Shown: piece by piece, positions 34,136 through 43,328 of the stretch
Position numbering within the stretch: the stretch's first letter is position 1
Layout of the letters: each line of letters opens with the position of its first letter
DNA from: Magnetospirillum sp. 64-120
GTDB taxonomy: Bacteria; Pseudomonadota; Alphaproteobacteria; Rhodospirillales; Magnetospirillaceae
Assembly (NCBI GenBank): GCA_001898825.1
Contig: MKVK01000014.1
Coordinates: 372,001 to 436,000 of the forward strand
Length of the DNA: 64,000 nt
Reading direction: 5' to 3'
Notes under the pieces: generated by a model
The model's input: only the letters and a program-made list of their open reading frames with translations
Told to the model about the DNA's origin: nothing
Databases searched by the model: none
Translations under genes and position numbers: made by a program

Positions 34136-35772
34136 AAGCGTTCGTCGGGGTCGGGAGCGCCCAGGCGGATGGGGCGGTTCAGCAATTCGTCCATGTCGGT
34201 GCTGCCGTCACCGCGCAGCGGGATGGACTCGACGAACTCGATGCGGCCCGGCACTTCGTCGGCGCCACGCCGGCTGCGAACCCAGGCCTGCAGGTCGCGG
34301 GCCAGATGCACGTCGCCCGCCCCGCCCGCCGGCACGATGAAGGCTTTCAAGCCGCCATCGGGCTGGGCCACCAAGCCGGCGGCCAAGACCCGCGAATGCC
34401 AGGTCAGCGCGGCTTCGACTTCCCCCAAGGCCACCGGCTGACCGTCCACCAACACGGTGCCGGGCAGCATTTCCAAGGGTTCCGGCCAGATATAGCCGTC
34501 CAGGTCGCGATGCCCCCCCTGGGATGACGGCATCCAGCCGTTGGACAGCCGCCCCGGATGCCAGGAATCGCGGCTCCATCGCCCCAGACAGGCCCCCGGC
34601 GCGTTGGGGGCCAGGGCCAGGAAGCCGGGATCGCCGGCGCGCAGCACCCGCCCCGAAGCGTCCACCGCCTCGACTGTCAGGCCGGGGGCGGCACGGCCGG
34701 GGGAACCGGCGCGGCATTCCATGATCTGGGCATTGTTGGCCACCACGGCGCCGATTTCCAAGGTGCCCCAGATTTCGTTGGGGGCGGTGCCGAACACCTT
34801 TTCCACCTTGTCGCGCGACAAGGCCGACAGCGGCGCCGGACCAGTGCCCAGCACGCGGGGCAGCGGGTGCGGCCGGCTGGCCGCCACGTCCGTCAGCTTT
34901 TCCAGCAGGTTGGGCGGCATCCAGGCGACGCGGACACCCTGGCGGGCCATCAATCCCAATTGCGCCTCGGCGTCCTGGGCATGGGGGCCGGCCACCACCG
35001 GAACACCGTGGTGCCAGGCCGGCAGCACCGCCCACATCAGGGCCGGATAGCTCATCCAATCGGCCGGCGTCCACAAGATGTCGCCGAACTGGGGAAAGAA
35101 CCCCAGGCCGAACTCCACCGCCGGCAGGTTGCCCAACAACGCCCCGTGCCCGTGCAACAGGCCCACCGGCTTGCCCATGGCATGGTCGGGATAAACCAGC
35201 AGCGCCGGACTGTCCAAGGCGGTGACCAGCGGGGTGAAGGCATCCCCGGCGGCTTGCAGTTCGGCCCACAGATCCAGGTTGCCCGCCGCCGCGTCGCCCG
35301 CCACCAGCACGGTCTCCAGGGCGGGGGCGCCGTCGCGGGCGGCACTGATCCGCGCCACCATGGCGTCCCCCACCACCGCCGCCCGGGCCCCGGAATCGGC
35401 CAGACGCCACGCCAGGGGTTCTTCGCCCAGGGACAGCGGCAGGGGCACCAGGACGGCCCCCATTTTCAGCACCGCCAACACCGTCGCCGCCGCCTCGATG
35501 GACGGCGGCAAGGACACCACCACCCGGTCGCCCAGGCCGATGCCGCGCGCCGTCAGCACATTGGCCAAACGGTTGGACAGCAGCCGCAGCATCAGGAAGG
35601 TGTGACGCTCGACCGAACCGTCGGCGCCCTCGACGATCAGCGCCGTGCGATGGCCGTCGGCCCCGGCCATGGTCTGGCGGTCACAGACGTCGAAGGCCAT
35701 GTTGTAACGGTCGGGCAGCCGCCAGCGAAAGGTGCGGCAGGCCTCTTCATAGGATCGGGCGGCTTTCAGCAT
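34132..35772 (-). CDS. Acyl-CoA synthetase-like protein with degenerate catalytic motifs
   Basis: This 546-residue protein has the ANL (AMP-dependent synthetase) fold, closest in style to medium-chain acyl-CoA synthetases. The N-terminal part has RYNMAFDVCDR and GDRVVVSLPPSIE. The ATP-binding loop, usually TSGTTGxPK, reads YPDHAMGKPVGLLHGHG. The YGxTE motif reads IWGTLEIG. The C-terminal loop that normally carries the catalytic lysine (GKI) reads RGDGSTDMDELLNR, with no lysine. It may be inactive or have changed function. It is the last gene of an operon with a GH114-like protein and an LhgO-like oxidase. Confidence 0.72.
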   Translation of the reverse strand: MLKAARSYEEACRTFRWRLPDRYNMAFDVCDRQTMAGADGHRTALIVEGADGSVERHTFLMLRLLSNRLANVLTARGIGLGDRVVVSLPPSIEAAATVLAVLKMGAVLVPLPLSLGEEPLAWRLADSGARAAVVGDAMVARISAARDGAPALETVLVAGDAAAGNLDLWAELQAAGDAFTPLVTALDSPALLVYPDHAMGKPVGLLHGHGALLGNLPAVEFGLGFFPQFGDILWTPADWMSYPALMWAVLPAWHHGVPVVAGPHAQDAEAQLGLMARQGVRVAWMPPNLLEKLTDVAASRPHPLPRVLGTGPAPLSALSRDKVEKVFGTAPNEIWGTLEIGAVVANNAQIMECRAGSPGRAAPGLTVEAVDASGRVLRAGDPGFLALAPNAPGACLGRWSRDSWHPGRLSNGWMPSSQGGHRDLDGYIWPEPLEMLPGTVLVDGQPVALGEVEAALTWHSRVLAAGLVAQPDGGLKAFIVPAGGAGDVHLARDLQAWVRSRRGADEVPGRIEFVESIPLRGDGSTDMDELLNRPIRLGAPDPDERF

Positions 35773-35785
35773 GCGAAGACAATCA

Positions 35786-37006
35786 TCATCGAAGCGGCAT
35801 CAGCTCCTCGAACCACAGATAGGTGTCGACGTCGTCCAGGACCACGCCGTCGAAACCGGCGCCGATGATGCCGGCCAGGGTCTTGCCCAGCATTTCCTTC
35901 CACTGGGCGTCTTCCATGTTGACCACCCACGACCCCGGCACGTCCGGATCGGGGGCGAACAGGAAGGGTGGTTCGCCAGTGCGCCATTCGGGCTTCCAAT
36001 ACCAGCGTGAATCATAGGCCTTGCCCAAGGACAGCACCGCCATCACCGGACGGCGCGAGCCCAGATTCTTGTACTTCAGCTTCAAGGTGTCGGCAAAGGA
36101 CAGGCCATCCATGCCGCGATAGGCCACGTCCACCAGCAAGATATCGTAATTGCTGTGTTCCATGGCCGCCACCCATTCCGACTTGCTGCCGAACTTTTCG
36201 GAACTCAGCACCGGCAACCAGTTCCTGGCCTGGTTCAGGGTGGGAATGGGATCGGCGTTTTCCCCCCAAGGATGCCCGCCGGGCACACGGTTCAGACGTT
36301 CGTCCCCGGCATGGGCGTAGGTCAGCACCTTGTCGCGGGCGGCGTCTCGATAGGCGGCGCTGATCGCCTTGGCATCCTTGCAGCTTTCCAGCGACAGGAT
36401 ACGGCGGCCGGCCTGACGCAGGGAATCGACGGCATAGATGATCCGGCGCTGGCGTTCGACCTTGTTGGCTTGGCGGCGGTATTCCGCGGCACGGGCCTTT
36501 TCCACCTCCGGGTCGATGCTGAACGGGCCCAAAGGTTCGGGAATGGGCGGCCGTTGAATGCCGCGGGCCCGTTCCTCGGCCAGCACCTTGTCGAAGTCAC
36601 GACGGTCCTTGATGGCCTGATCCAGCGGCTTGGCGAAAGCGTCCGCCCCGCAGTAAAGGTCGTCCAGGATCAGGCCGTCGATGGCGTTGACATAAGGACG
36701 GAAGGGCTGGCCCAGGGGGTGACGCTTTTCGAACATCACCCCGGCCGGGTCCTGGACGTCGTCCCACTCGGCTTCGCGCTCGCCCTTGACCACCAATTCG
36801 ACGCCGCCGCGCACCAGGACGGTGAAGTCCTTTTTACGCGCCTTGGCGTACCGGGCCAGCTCGATGATCACCTGACGCCACATCTCGCGGTGGTTAGGCA
36901 CCGTTTCCGGCGGCGGGGCGATCCAGTCGCGGGGCTTTTCCATGGCCTGAAGGGAAACCGGGGCCACCAACAGCGCCGCCAGAACCATCACGGACAGGCG
37001 CTTCAT
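35786..37006 (-). CDS. Exported GH114/TM1410-like TIM-barrel protein
   Basis: This 406-residue protein has a signal peptide (MKRLSVMVLAALLVAPVSLQA). The second half resembles the TM1410/glycoside hydrolase family 114 barrel: SNYDILLVDVAYRG, RPVMAVLSLGKAYDSRWYWKPEW, SWVVNMEDAQWKEMLG and the C-terminal IIGAGFDGVVLDDVDTYLWF. Family members include endo-alpha-1,4-polygalactosaminidases that cut exopolysaccharide. The N-terminal ~200 residues, rich in charged helices, are less clear. Its ATG overlaps the stop of the oxidase gene by four bases and the synthetase gene begins 13 bases after it. Confidence 0.6.
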   Translation of the reverse strand: MKRLSVMVLAALLVAPVSLQAMEKPRDWIAPPPETVPNHREMWRQVIIELARYAKARKKDFTVLVRGGVELVVKGEREAEWDDVQDPAGVMFEKRHPLGQPFRPYVNAIDGLILDDLYCGADAFAKPLDQAIKDRRDFDKVLAEERARGIQRPPIPEPLGPFSIDPEVEKARAAEYRRQANKVERQRRIIYAVDSLRQAGRRILSLESCKDAKAISAAYRDAARDKVLTYAHAGDERLNRVPGGHPWGENADPIPTLNQARNWLPVLSSEKFGSKSEWVAAMEHSNYDILLVDVAYRGMDGLSFADTLKLKYKNLGSRRPVMAVLSLGKAYDSRWYWKPEWRTGEPPFLFAPDPDVPGSWVVNMEDAQWKEMLGKTLAGIIGAGFDGVVLDDVDTYLWFEELMPLR

Positions 37007-38109
37007 GCGACCATCTCCTTCACCATTTCAGCCAGGGCCAGGGACGAGGTCAAACCGGGCGATTCGATGCCGTACAGCGCCACCCCCCCTGCCCCCCCAT
37101 GCTGGGCCGGGCCGTGGACGGCGAAATCCGCCGCGTTCTCGGTGGGACCGCTGATCTTGGGACGGATGCCGGCATAGCCCGGTTCCAGGGCGCCGTCGGC
37201 CAGTCCCGGCCAATAGCGACGGATGGCGGCATAGAACTGGTCGCCGCGACGCGGGTCGACGGCGTAATCCTCGGCGTCCACCCATTCCACGTCGGGACCG
37301 AAACGGCCCCGTCCGGCCATGTCCAGGGTGTAATGCACCCCCAGCCCCGCCGCCACCGGCACCGGATAGACCAGACGCGAGAACGGCATCTTGCCGGTCA
37401 GGGTGAAGTAATTGCCCTTGCACAGATAGTCCCGCGGCACGTTGGCCAATCCCAAGGAACGGGCCACCGGGCAGGAATGCAGTCCGGCGGCCACCACCAC
37501 GTTTTTGGCCAACAGGGTCATCGGCTCGGCGCCGCCCACCTTCAGCAGCACGCCGTCGTCTTGCGCCTTGCCGCCAAGAACCGGCGCGTGCAGCGCCACC
37601 ATGCCGCCATGGGCTTCCACCACCCCCTGCAGGGCCAGCATCAGGCCATGGACGTCGATGATGCCGGTATCGGCGGAAAACAGCGCGGCGGTGCACGACA
37701 GATGGGGCTCCATCTCGCGCGCCTGGGCGGCGGGAATGGCCGACAGGCCGCTGACGCCGTTGGCCTGACCCTTGGCCAGGATGTCGGCCAGCTTGCCCCG
37801 TTCGGCGTCGTCGGTGGCGACGATCAACTTGCCGCACATGGAAAACGACACGCCGTGATCGGCGGCGAAATCGCGCAGCAGCCGGTTGCCGCGCACGCAC
37901 AGCCGCGCCTTCAGCGAGCCTGCGGGATAATACATGCCGGCGTGGATGACTTCGGAATTGCGCGACGAGACGCCGCCGCCGATGGCCGCGCCCGATTCCA
38001 GCACCAGCACTTCGCGGCCGGCCAAAGCCAAGGCCCTTGCCACGGCCAAGCCCACCACACCGGCGCCAATAACCGCGCAATCGATCCGTTCCGCACCGGC
38101 CGTCGTCAA
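37003..38109 (-). CDS. FAD-dependent oxidoreductase, LhgO-like (L-2-hydroxyglutarate oxidase family)
   Basis: This 368-residue protein is a DAO-family flavoenzyme. The FAD motif AVIGAGVVGLAVARALALAG (residues ~12-31) is followed by SSRNSEVIHAGMYYPAGSLKA, which is characteristic of LhgO. Other segments are DTGIIDVHGLM, NVVVAAGLHS and GYAGIRPKISGP. LhgO oxidises L-2-hydroxyglutarate and passes electrons to quinones; a different 2-hydroxy acid is possible. It heads a three-gene operon with the GH114-like and synthetase-like genes, an odd grouping. It is divergent from the molybdopterin oxidoreductase. Confidence 0.82.
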   Translation of the reverse strand: MTTAGAERIDCAVIGAGVVGLAVARALALAGREVLVLESGAAIGGGVSSRNSEVIHAGMYYPAGSLKARLCVRGNRLLRDFAADHGVSFSMCGKLIVATDDAERGKLADILAKGQANGVSGLSAIPAAQAREMEPHLSCTAALFSADTGIIDVHGLMLALQGVVEAHGGMVALHAPVLGGKAQDDGVLLKVGGAEPMTLLAKNVVVAAGLHSCPVARSLGLANVPRDYLCKGNYFTLTGKMPFSRLVYPVPVAAGLGVHYTLDMAGRGRFGPDVEWVDAEDYAVDPRRGDQFYAAIRRYWPGLADGALEPGYAGIRPKISGPTENAADFAVHGPAQHGGAGGVALYGIESPGLTSSLALAEMVKEMVA

Positions 38110-38226
38110 CTTCTTGTCCTTCTGTGCCCAGGCAGCATCAACATGATGCGAACAATAGCATTACAAGACAGGGGCGCAAAGTCTCTGGACATTGCCGGCC
38201 GGCGCAGGCTTGGCTATTGTGCGGCC

Positions 38227-40287
38227 ATGCGCACCTTCGCTTCGGTCTGTCCCCACGATTGCCCCTCGGCCTGTCCCCTGGACGTGGTCGTGGACGATGA
38301 CGGCCGCGTCGGCCGCCTGCACGGCGCCGCCATGCCCTATACCGAGGGGGTGATCTGCGCCAAGGTCGCCCGTTACAGTGAACGCATCCACCACCCCGAC
38401 CGCATCCTGACGCCGCTGCGCCGCGTTGGCGACAAGGGTGAAGGCCGCTTCGCCCCCATTTCCTGGGACGAAGCCCTGGACGAAATCGCCCAACGCTTCA
38501 CCACAGCAGCAGCCAACTGGGGCCTGGAAAGCGTGTGGCCCTATTTCTATGCCGGCACCATGGGGCTGGTGCAGATGGGGGCCACCAACCGACTACGCCG
38601 TGCCATGGGCTATTCCGGCCAGCGAAAGACCATCTGCGCCGCCATCGCCGGCGCCGGCTGGCTGGCCGGCAATGGCGCCAAGTACAGCGTCGACAGCCGC
38701 GAGATGGCCGACAGTCAGCTGATCGTCATCTGGGGGGCCAATCCGGCGGCCACCCAGGTGCACCTCATGGGGCTGGCCGCCAAGGCCCGCAAGGCGCACG
38801 GCGCCAAACTGGTGGTCATCGACCCCTATCGTACGCCGACCGCGGAAAAGGCCGACCTGCATCTGATGCTGCGGCCCGGCACCGACGCGGCTTTGGCCTG
38901 CGCGGTGATGCATGTGCTGTTCCGCGACGGCTTGGTGGACCAGGACTATATGGACCGCTATGCCGCCGGAACCGAAGCGCTTCGCGACCACGTGGCCGGC
39001 CGCGATCCGCATTGGGCCGCCGCCATCACCGGTCTGTCGGCGACCCAGATTGAAGACTTCGCCCGCCTTTACGGCACCACCCAGCGCAGCCTGATCCGGG
39101 TCGGCTATGGCATGAGCCGGTCGCGCAACGGCGCCGTCAACGTGCACGCGGTGTCGTGCCTGCCGGTGCTGACCGGCGCCTGGCAGCATCGCGGCGGCGG
39201 CGCCACCCAAAGCCTGTCGGCCGGATTTCAGCTGGACCGCACGCTGATGGAAGCGCTGGACCTGCCGGAACCGGCCGTCCGCCAGTTGGACATGAGCCGC
39301 ATCGGCGCCATCCTGACCGGCGAGTCCCAAGCCCTGATCAACGGCCCGCCGGTGATGGCCATGCTGATCCAGAATTCCAACCCGGCGACGGTGGCCCCGG
39401 AAACCGCCAAGGTGTGGCGGGGACTGGCGCGGCCCGACCTGTTCGTCGCCGTGCACGAACAGGTGATGACCCAAACGGCGCGTTTCGCCGATCTGGTGCT
39501 GCCGGCCACCACCTTCGTCGAACATGACGACCTGTACACGTCCTATGGCCACACCTTCCTGCAGGCGGCCAAGAAGGTGATCGAGCCCCTGGGCGAGGCG
39601 CGGTCCAACCATTGGCTCGTCGCCCAACTGGCCCGCCGCCTGGGTGCCCGCCACGCCAGCTTCGAGATGACCGAATGGCAGATGGTCGACGCCTGCCTGC
39701 GGGCCAGTTCCCTGCCCGGCGCCGACGACCTGCATGCCCGGCGCTGGCTGGACTGCGCGCCATCCTTCGAAAAGTCTCATTACCTGGACGGCTTCGGCCA
39801 TGGCGGCCGGTTCCGTTTCGCCGCCGACTGGGCATCGGTCGGCCCCGACCATGCCGGGCTGCCCAGCCTGCCCGACCATTTGGGCATCATCGAAAGTGCC
39901 GATGCCGAGCATCCGTTCCGGCTGATCACACCGCCGTCGCGGCATTTCCTGAACTCCAGCTTCAGCGAAACCGCCACCTCGCGCCGCATGGCGGCGCGGC
40001 CCACGGTCTTGCTGCACCGGGACGACGCGCTCAAGCTGGACGTCAAGGACGGCGACGTCGTCCGCCTGGGCAACCGCCGCGGCTCGGTCATGGTACACGC
40101 GGCGCTGACCGACGGCATCGCCAAGGGCGTGGTGGCGGTGGAAGGCATCTGGCCCGACGAATGCTTCCCGGGCGGCATCGGCGTCAACGCCCTGGTGGGC
40201 GACGACCCGGTGCCCCCCAGCGGCGGCGCCGCCTTCCACGACAGCGCCATCTGGATCAAACCTGTATCTTTTGGGGAAAACGCATGA
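38227..40287 (+). CDS. Molybdopterin oxidoreductase with N-terminal Fe-S site
   Basis: This 686-residue protein belongs to the DMSO reductase superfamily. The N-terminal [4Fe-4S] motif is CPHDCPSACP with a fourth cysteine in GVICAKV. Molybdopterin-binding segments include WDEALDEIAQRF, IVIWGANPAATQ, VIDPYRTPTAEKADLHLMLRPGTDAALA, and the C-terminal domain with RLITPPSRHFLNSSF and DGDVVRLGNRRGSV. There is no Tat signal, so it is probably cytoplasmic. Substrate is unknown. I chose the ATG at 38227; the frame extends upstream through the divergent gene without support. The stop overlaps the mipZ start (ATGA). Confidence 0.88.
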   Translation: MRTFASVCPHDCPSACPLDVVVDDDGRVGRLHGAAMPYTEGVICAKVARYSERIHHPDRILTPLRRVGDKGEGRFAPISWDEALDEIAQRFTTAAANWGLESVWPYFYAGTMGLVQMGATNRLRRAMGYSGQRKTICAAIAGAGWLAGNGAKYSVDSREMADSQLIVIWGANPAATQVHLMGLAAKARKAHGAKLVVIDPYRTPTAEKADLHLMLRPGTDAALACAVMHVLFRDGLVDQDYMDRYAAGTEALRDHVAGRDPHWAAAITGLSATQIEDFARLYGTTQRSLIRVGYGMSRSRNGAVNVHAVSCLPVLTGAWQHRGGGATQSLSAGFQLDRTLMEALDLPEPAVRQLDMSRIGAILTGESQALINGPPVMAMLIQNSNPATVAPETAKVWRGLARPDLFVAVHEQVMTQTARFADLVLPATTFVEHDDLYTSYGHTFLQAAKKVIEPLGEARSNHWLVAQLARRLGARHASFEMTEWQMVDACLRASSLPGADDLHARRWLDCAPSFEKSHYLDGFGHGGRFRFAADWASVGPDHAGLPSLPDHLGIIESADAEHPFRLITPPSRHFLNSSFSETATSRRMAARPTVLLHRDDALKLDVKDGDVVRLGNRRGSVMVHAALTDGIAKGVVAVEGIWPDECFPGGIGVNALVGDDPVPPSGGAAFHDSAIWIKPVSFGENA

Positions 40288-41129
40288 GCAAACGGGCCCA
40301 TGTCATCGTCGTCGGCAACGAAAAAGGCGGCACCGGCAAGTCCACCGTGTCCATGCACCTGATCGTCAGCCTGCTGAACCAGGGGCTCAGCGTCGGCTCC
40401 ATCGACCTGGACGCCCGTCAGGCCACCCTGACCCGCTATGTGCAGAACCGTCAGAACCGCAAGGACGCGGCGCATCTGGGGCTGAAGATTCCCAACCACG
40501 TGGCGGTGCCGCCCACCGCCGACCGCGAGGCCGACGAACGCCGCCTGCTGGAAACCTTTGGCCACCTGACCGCGCTGCATGACGTGGTGGTGATCGACAC
40601 CCCCGGTTCCGACCATTACCTGTCGCGCCTGGGCCATTCCTTCGCCCAGACCCTGATCACGCCGTTGAACGATTCGCTGGTGGACCTGGACGTCCTGGCC
40701 CGGGTCGAACCGGAAACCATGAAGATCGTGCGGCCCAGCCATTACGCCGAAATGGTGTGGGACACCAAGAAGACCCGGGCCATGCGCGGCGAAAAGGCGG
40801 TGGTGGACTGGATCGTCCTGCGCAATCGCCTGGCCCATCTGGACGCCCGCAACAAGCAGGTGATGGAAAAGCTGCTGGTGGACCTGGCCAAGCGCATCGG
40901 TTTCCGCACCGCGCCGGGCCTGGGCGAACGCGTGGTCTATCGTTCGCTGTTCCTGGAAGGCCTGACCCTGCTGGACCTGCGCCACGGCATTGCCGGTTTC
41001 GACCTGAACATGAGCAACGTCGCCGCCCGCCAGGAACTGCGCGCCCTGGTGGAAGCCATCGGCCTGGATTCCCTGACCGAAAAACTGGCTTCAGGCGCCG
41101 CGGGCGATATGGACCACGGACGGCACTGA
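40284..41129 (+). CDS. mipZ: Division-plane positioning ATPase MipZ
   Basis: MipZ is a ParA-like ATPase that forms a gradient from the ParB-bound origin and blocks FtsZ assembly near the poles. The 281-residue protein has the deviant Walker A motif KGGTGKST (residues 14-21), VGSIDLDARQATLTRY, VVVIDTPGSDHYL, and the MipZ-type stretch VDWIVLRNRLAHLDARNKQVM, GLGERVVYRSLFLEGLTLLDL. It overlaps the molybdoenzyme gene by four bases. Its stop directly abuts the stop of the convergent chemoreceptor-like gene. Confidence 0.93.
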   Translation: MSKRAHVIVVGNEKGGTGKSTVSMHLIVSLLNQGLSVGSIDLDARQATLTRYVQNRQNRKDAAHLGLKIPNHVAVPPTADREADERRLLETFGHLTALHDVVVIDTPGSDHYLSRLGHSFAQTLITPLNDSLVDLDVLARVEPETMKIVRPSHYAEMVWDTKKTRAMRGEKAVVDWIVLRNRLAHLDARNKQVMEKLLVDLAKRIGFRTAPGLGERVVYRSLFLEGLTLLDLRHGIAGFDLNMSNVAARQELRALVEAIGLDSLTEKLASGAAGDMDHGRH

Positions 41130-42188
41130 TCAGTGCCGTATGGCGTCGGCTTCCGCGTCGGAAGACGGCTGCTGGACGATGATGCCGTACCACCCCATGC
41201 CGGCATAGGTTTCGTATCCCGGCGTCGCCGCAAAGCCGACGACGTTGCCGACCTCGTCCACATAGGCGCCCATCGGATTGCCGTCGGTGCGCAGGCGGAT
41301 CATGTCCTTCAGCACGCCGACACCGTCGGACGCCGCCAGCACCTTCATGTTGCGGTCCACCAGAAGACAGCGGGTGCGGCCCTTTTCCTCGTCCCGCAGG
41401 CGCACCCCCTTGACCACGGTCTCGGCCTGGGGCTGCCAGTCGAAGAAGATGCCGAGAACCCCCAAGGGGGCGCCGTCCACCTCGCCGCCTTCACGGATGG
41501 CGGTGGCGTAGGTGGCAACCAATGCCCCATCCAAGGCGGCGTTGGCGGAAATGTCGGCCATGGAATAATCGTTGCCGTTGGCCCCGGCCATGGCATCGGT
41601 GAACCAGCTTTCCTTGGAAACGTCAGAGCCGACCACCCCCGGGTAGCGCCCCGGGCGGCCGTTGGCGACCACACGGCCATTGGCGTCGGCGACCCACAAA
41701 TCCAGGTAGACGGTATAGGAATCCAGGATCACCCCCAGCCGGCGCGAGGCATAGGCCGCACTTTCCGGGCAGACACGGGTCAGGCAGTCGACCATGGCCG
41801 AATCGGTAGCCCACCACCGCACGTCGCAGGATCGTTCGTAAAGGTTGCGGTCGATGATCTCGATCATGTTCAAGGCCAGGTCGGCCAGGCGCGAGCCGCG
41901 CAGTTGGCCGATCAGCGTCTGCCCCAGGCTCATCAAGTCGCGGATGGTGCTGGACAGTTCGCCTTCCAGCGACTGGGTGATGGAATCGATGCTTTGCGAG
42001 ACGTTCTTGACCTCGTTGGCCACCACCGCGAACCCCTTTCCGGCTTCGCCGGCGCGGGTGGCCTCGATCAAGGCGTTCAGGGACAGGATGCGGGTGGTGC
42101 CGGTAACCTTCTTGATGGCCTGGATTTTGTCGTTGGCCACGTCATGGACAGCACGGGTCAATTCAAGAATACGTTCAGGTTCCGACAT
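41130..42188 (-). CDS. Soluble chemoreceptor-like protein: N-terminal signalling segment, C-terminal Cache-like domain
   Basis: This ~352-residue protein begins with a short methyl-accepting signalling hairpin, TTRILSLNALIEATRAGEAG and KGFAVVANEVKNVSQSID (residues ~30-70). The remaining ~270 residues resemble a Cache/PAS-like sensor, with YTVYLDLWVADANGRVVANG, SKESWFTDAMAG, LGVLGIFFDWQ and the C-terminal YAGMGWYGIIV. There is no membrane segment and the domain order is the reverse of a classical receptor. The ATG at 42188 has AGGGGG upstream; 42221 is also in frame. It could signal to a CheA-CheW array, though no che genes are near. Confidence 0.72.
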   Translation of the reverse strand: MSEPERILELTRAVHDVANDKIQAIKKVTGTTRILSLNALIEATRAGEAGKGFAVVANEVKNVSQSIDSITQSLEGELSSTIRDLMSLGQTLIGQLRGSRLADLALNMIEIIDRNLYERSCDVRWWATDSAMVDCLTRVCPESAAYASRRLGVILDSYTVYLDLWVADANGRVVANGRPGRYPGVVGSDVSKESWFTDAMAGANGNDYSMADISANAALDGALVATYATAIREGGEVDGAPLGVLGIFFDWQPQAETVVKGVRLRDEEKGRTRCLLVDRNMKVLAASDGVGVLKDMIRLRTDGNPMGAYVDEVGNVVGFAATPGYETYAGMGWYGIIVQQPSSDAEADAIRH

Positions 42189-42310
42189 GACACCCCCTAT
42201 ATGAACACTTTTTGTGCACACACCCCTCGATGAGTCAATTTATAGGCATTCAATTTATGTTTCAATAATCACTCTCACCCTGCATCGCATTTCCCGCAGA
42301 AAATAAAAAA

Positions 42311-42333
42311 GGCCCCGTCGAAACGGGGCCTTG
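42311..42333 (-). terminator. Intrinsic terminator of dksA
   Basis: On the minus strand GGCCCCGT and ACGGGGCC arms with a four-base loop are followed by TTTTTTATTTTC. Confidence 0.9.
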
Positions 42334-42360
42334 GCTTTCAGAACAGAACGGCGGACAGCG

Positions 42361-42777
42361 TCAGTCTTCGCGGTGGGTCCGCTCCATGCGTTCGTGGCGC
42401 TCCTGCGCCTCGATGGACAGGGTGGCGATGGGACGGGCTTCCAGGCGGCGGATGGTGATGGGCTCGCCGGTTTCCTCGCAATAGCCGTACGACCCGTCAT
42501 GGATACGTTCGATGGCCGCGTCGATCTTGGCGATCAACTTGCGCTCGCGGTCGCGGGTCCGCAATTCCAGCGCCCGGTCGGTCTCGGCCGAAGCACGGTC
42601 GGCGATGTCGGGTTCCTGCAAGCCACCTTCTTGCAGGTGGGCCAGGGTTTCGTCGGATTCGCGCAACAGTTCCGAGCGCCAGGAAAGCAGCTTCTGGCGA
42701 AAATATTCCTTCATGTTTTCATTCATGAAGGGCTCGTCCTCGGACGGGCGGTAATCCGGCGGCAACGTGACGGTCAT
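42361..42777 (-). CDS. dksA: RNA polymerase-binding transcription factor DksA
   Basis: DksA enters the RNA polymerase secondary channel and acts with ppGpp. The 138-residue protein has the coiled-coil region with EPDIADRASAETDRALELRTRDRERKL split across residues ~55-82, carrying the DxxDxA-type tip, and the C-terminal globular part YGYCEETGEPITIRRLEARPIATLSI. Only the first of the four zinc cysteines of E. coli DksA remains, which is common in alphaproteobacterial DksA, so zinc binding is probably lost. It ends at a strong terminator. fliX lies upstream on the same strand, ~113 bases away. Confidence 0.93.
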   Translation of the reverse strand: MTVTLPPDYRPSEDEPFMNENMKEYFRQKLLSWRSELLRESDETLAHLQEGGLQEPDIADRASAETDRALELRTRDRERKLIAKIDAAIERIHDGSYGYCEETGEPITIRRLEARPIATLSIEAQERHERMERTHRED

Positions 42778-42890
42778 CCAATCCCCCGATTTGCTGTCGG
42801 TTCGCTCAAGTCGGCCCGCAATATATGGTGTGACCCACCCTATCGCAAGCGCGGATGTTCAGGTTGGGTTCGTCAGGGGAAAGAAATGTT

Positions 42891-43328
42891 TCAGCGGCCG
42901 CGGCTAAGCTTGGCGATTTCCACTTCCGCCCGCAGCTCGATTTCATCAAGCAACGCCGCCAGACGGGGGTCCGGACAGGCTTCCTTGCGCGAACGCACCA
43001 TGTCGGCCAGTTGCACCAGCTTGGATTCGGGAACCGTCCCCAGCAACAGGCCGTGACGCAGCTCCTCCAGCTTGTCCAGGATGTCCTCGGCATGGCGGAT
43101 GTGGCGTTGCCGGGCTTCGCGGTCATTGACGTCGCCCACCGCCTGGGCCACCAGCAAAGCATCGACGGCACCGATGGCGGCAGGCGCATCGGCGGCGTGG
43201 ACATCCTCCATGGTCTCCATGGCGTCGACCAAGGCCTGTTTGAATTCGCTTTTCTTGCCGTCGGACTTGCCGACGCGGCGGGCACCCCCGGACGCGGCGG
43301 CCCCCGATCCGACCCCGGAAACCTTCAT
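42891..43328 (-). CDS. fliX: Flagellar assembly regulator FliX
   Basis: FliX in Caulobacter couples early flagellar assembly to activation of sigma-54 flagellar promoters through FlbD. The 145-residue protein starts MKVSGVGSGAAASGGARR and has the family body DAPAAIGAVDALLVAQAVGD, RQRHIRHAEDILDKLEELRHGLLLG and the C-terminal LLDEIELRAEVEIAKL. It is divergent from flgI, whose upstream region contains a sigma-54-type promoter, matching the expected role. dksA lies downstream, an arrangement common in alphaproteobacteria. Confidence 0.88.
   Translation of the reverse strand: MKVSGVGSGAAASGGARRVGKSDGKKSEFKQALVDAMETMEDVHAADAPAAIGAVDALLVAQAVGDVNDREARQRHIRHAEDILDKLEELRHGLLLGTVPESKLVQLADMVRSRKEACPDPRLAALLDEIELRAEVEIAKLSRGR

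Noticed and set aside
37099-38226. 376-codon upstream extension of the molybdopterin oxidoreductase frame
   Set aside because: It is antisense to the LhgO-like gene, is rich in Gln/His/Gly, and the Fe-S motif begins just after the ATG at 38227.
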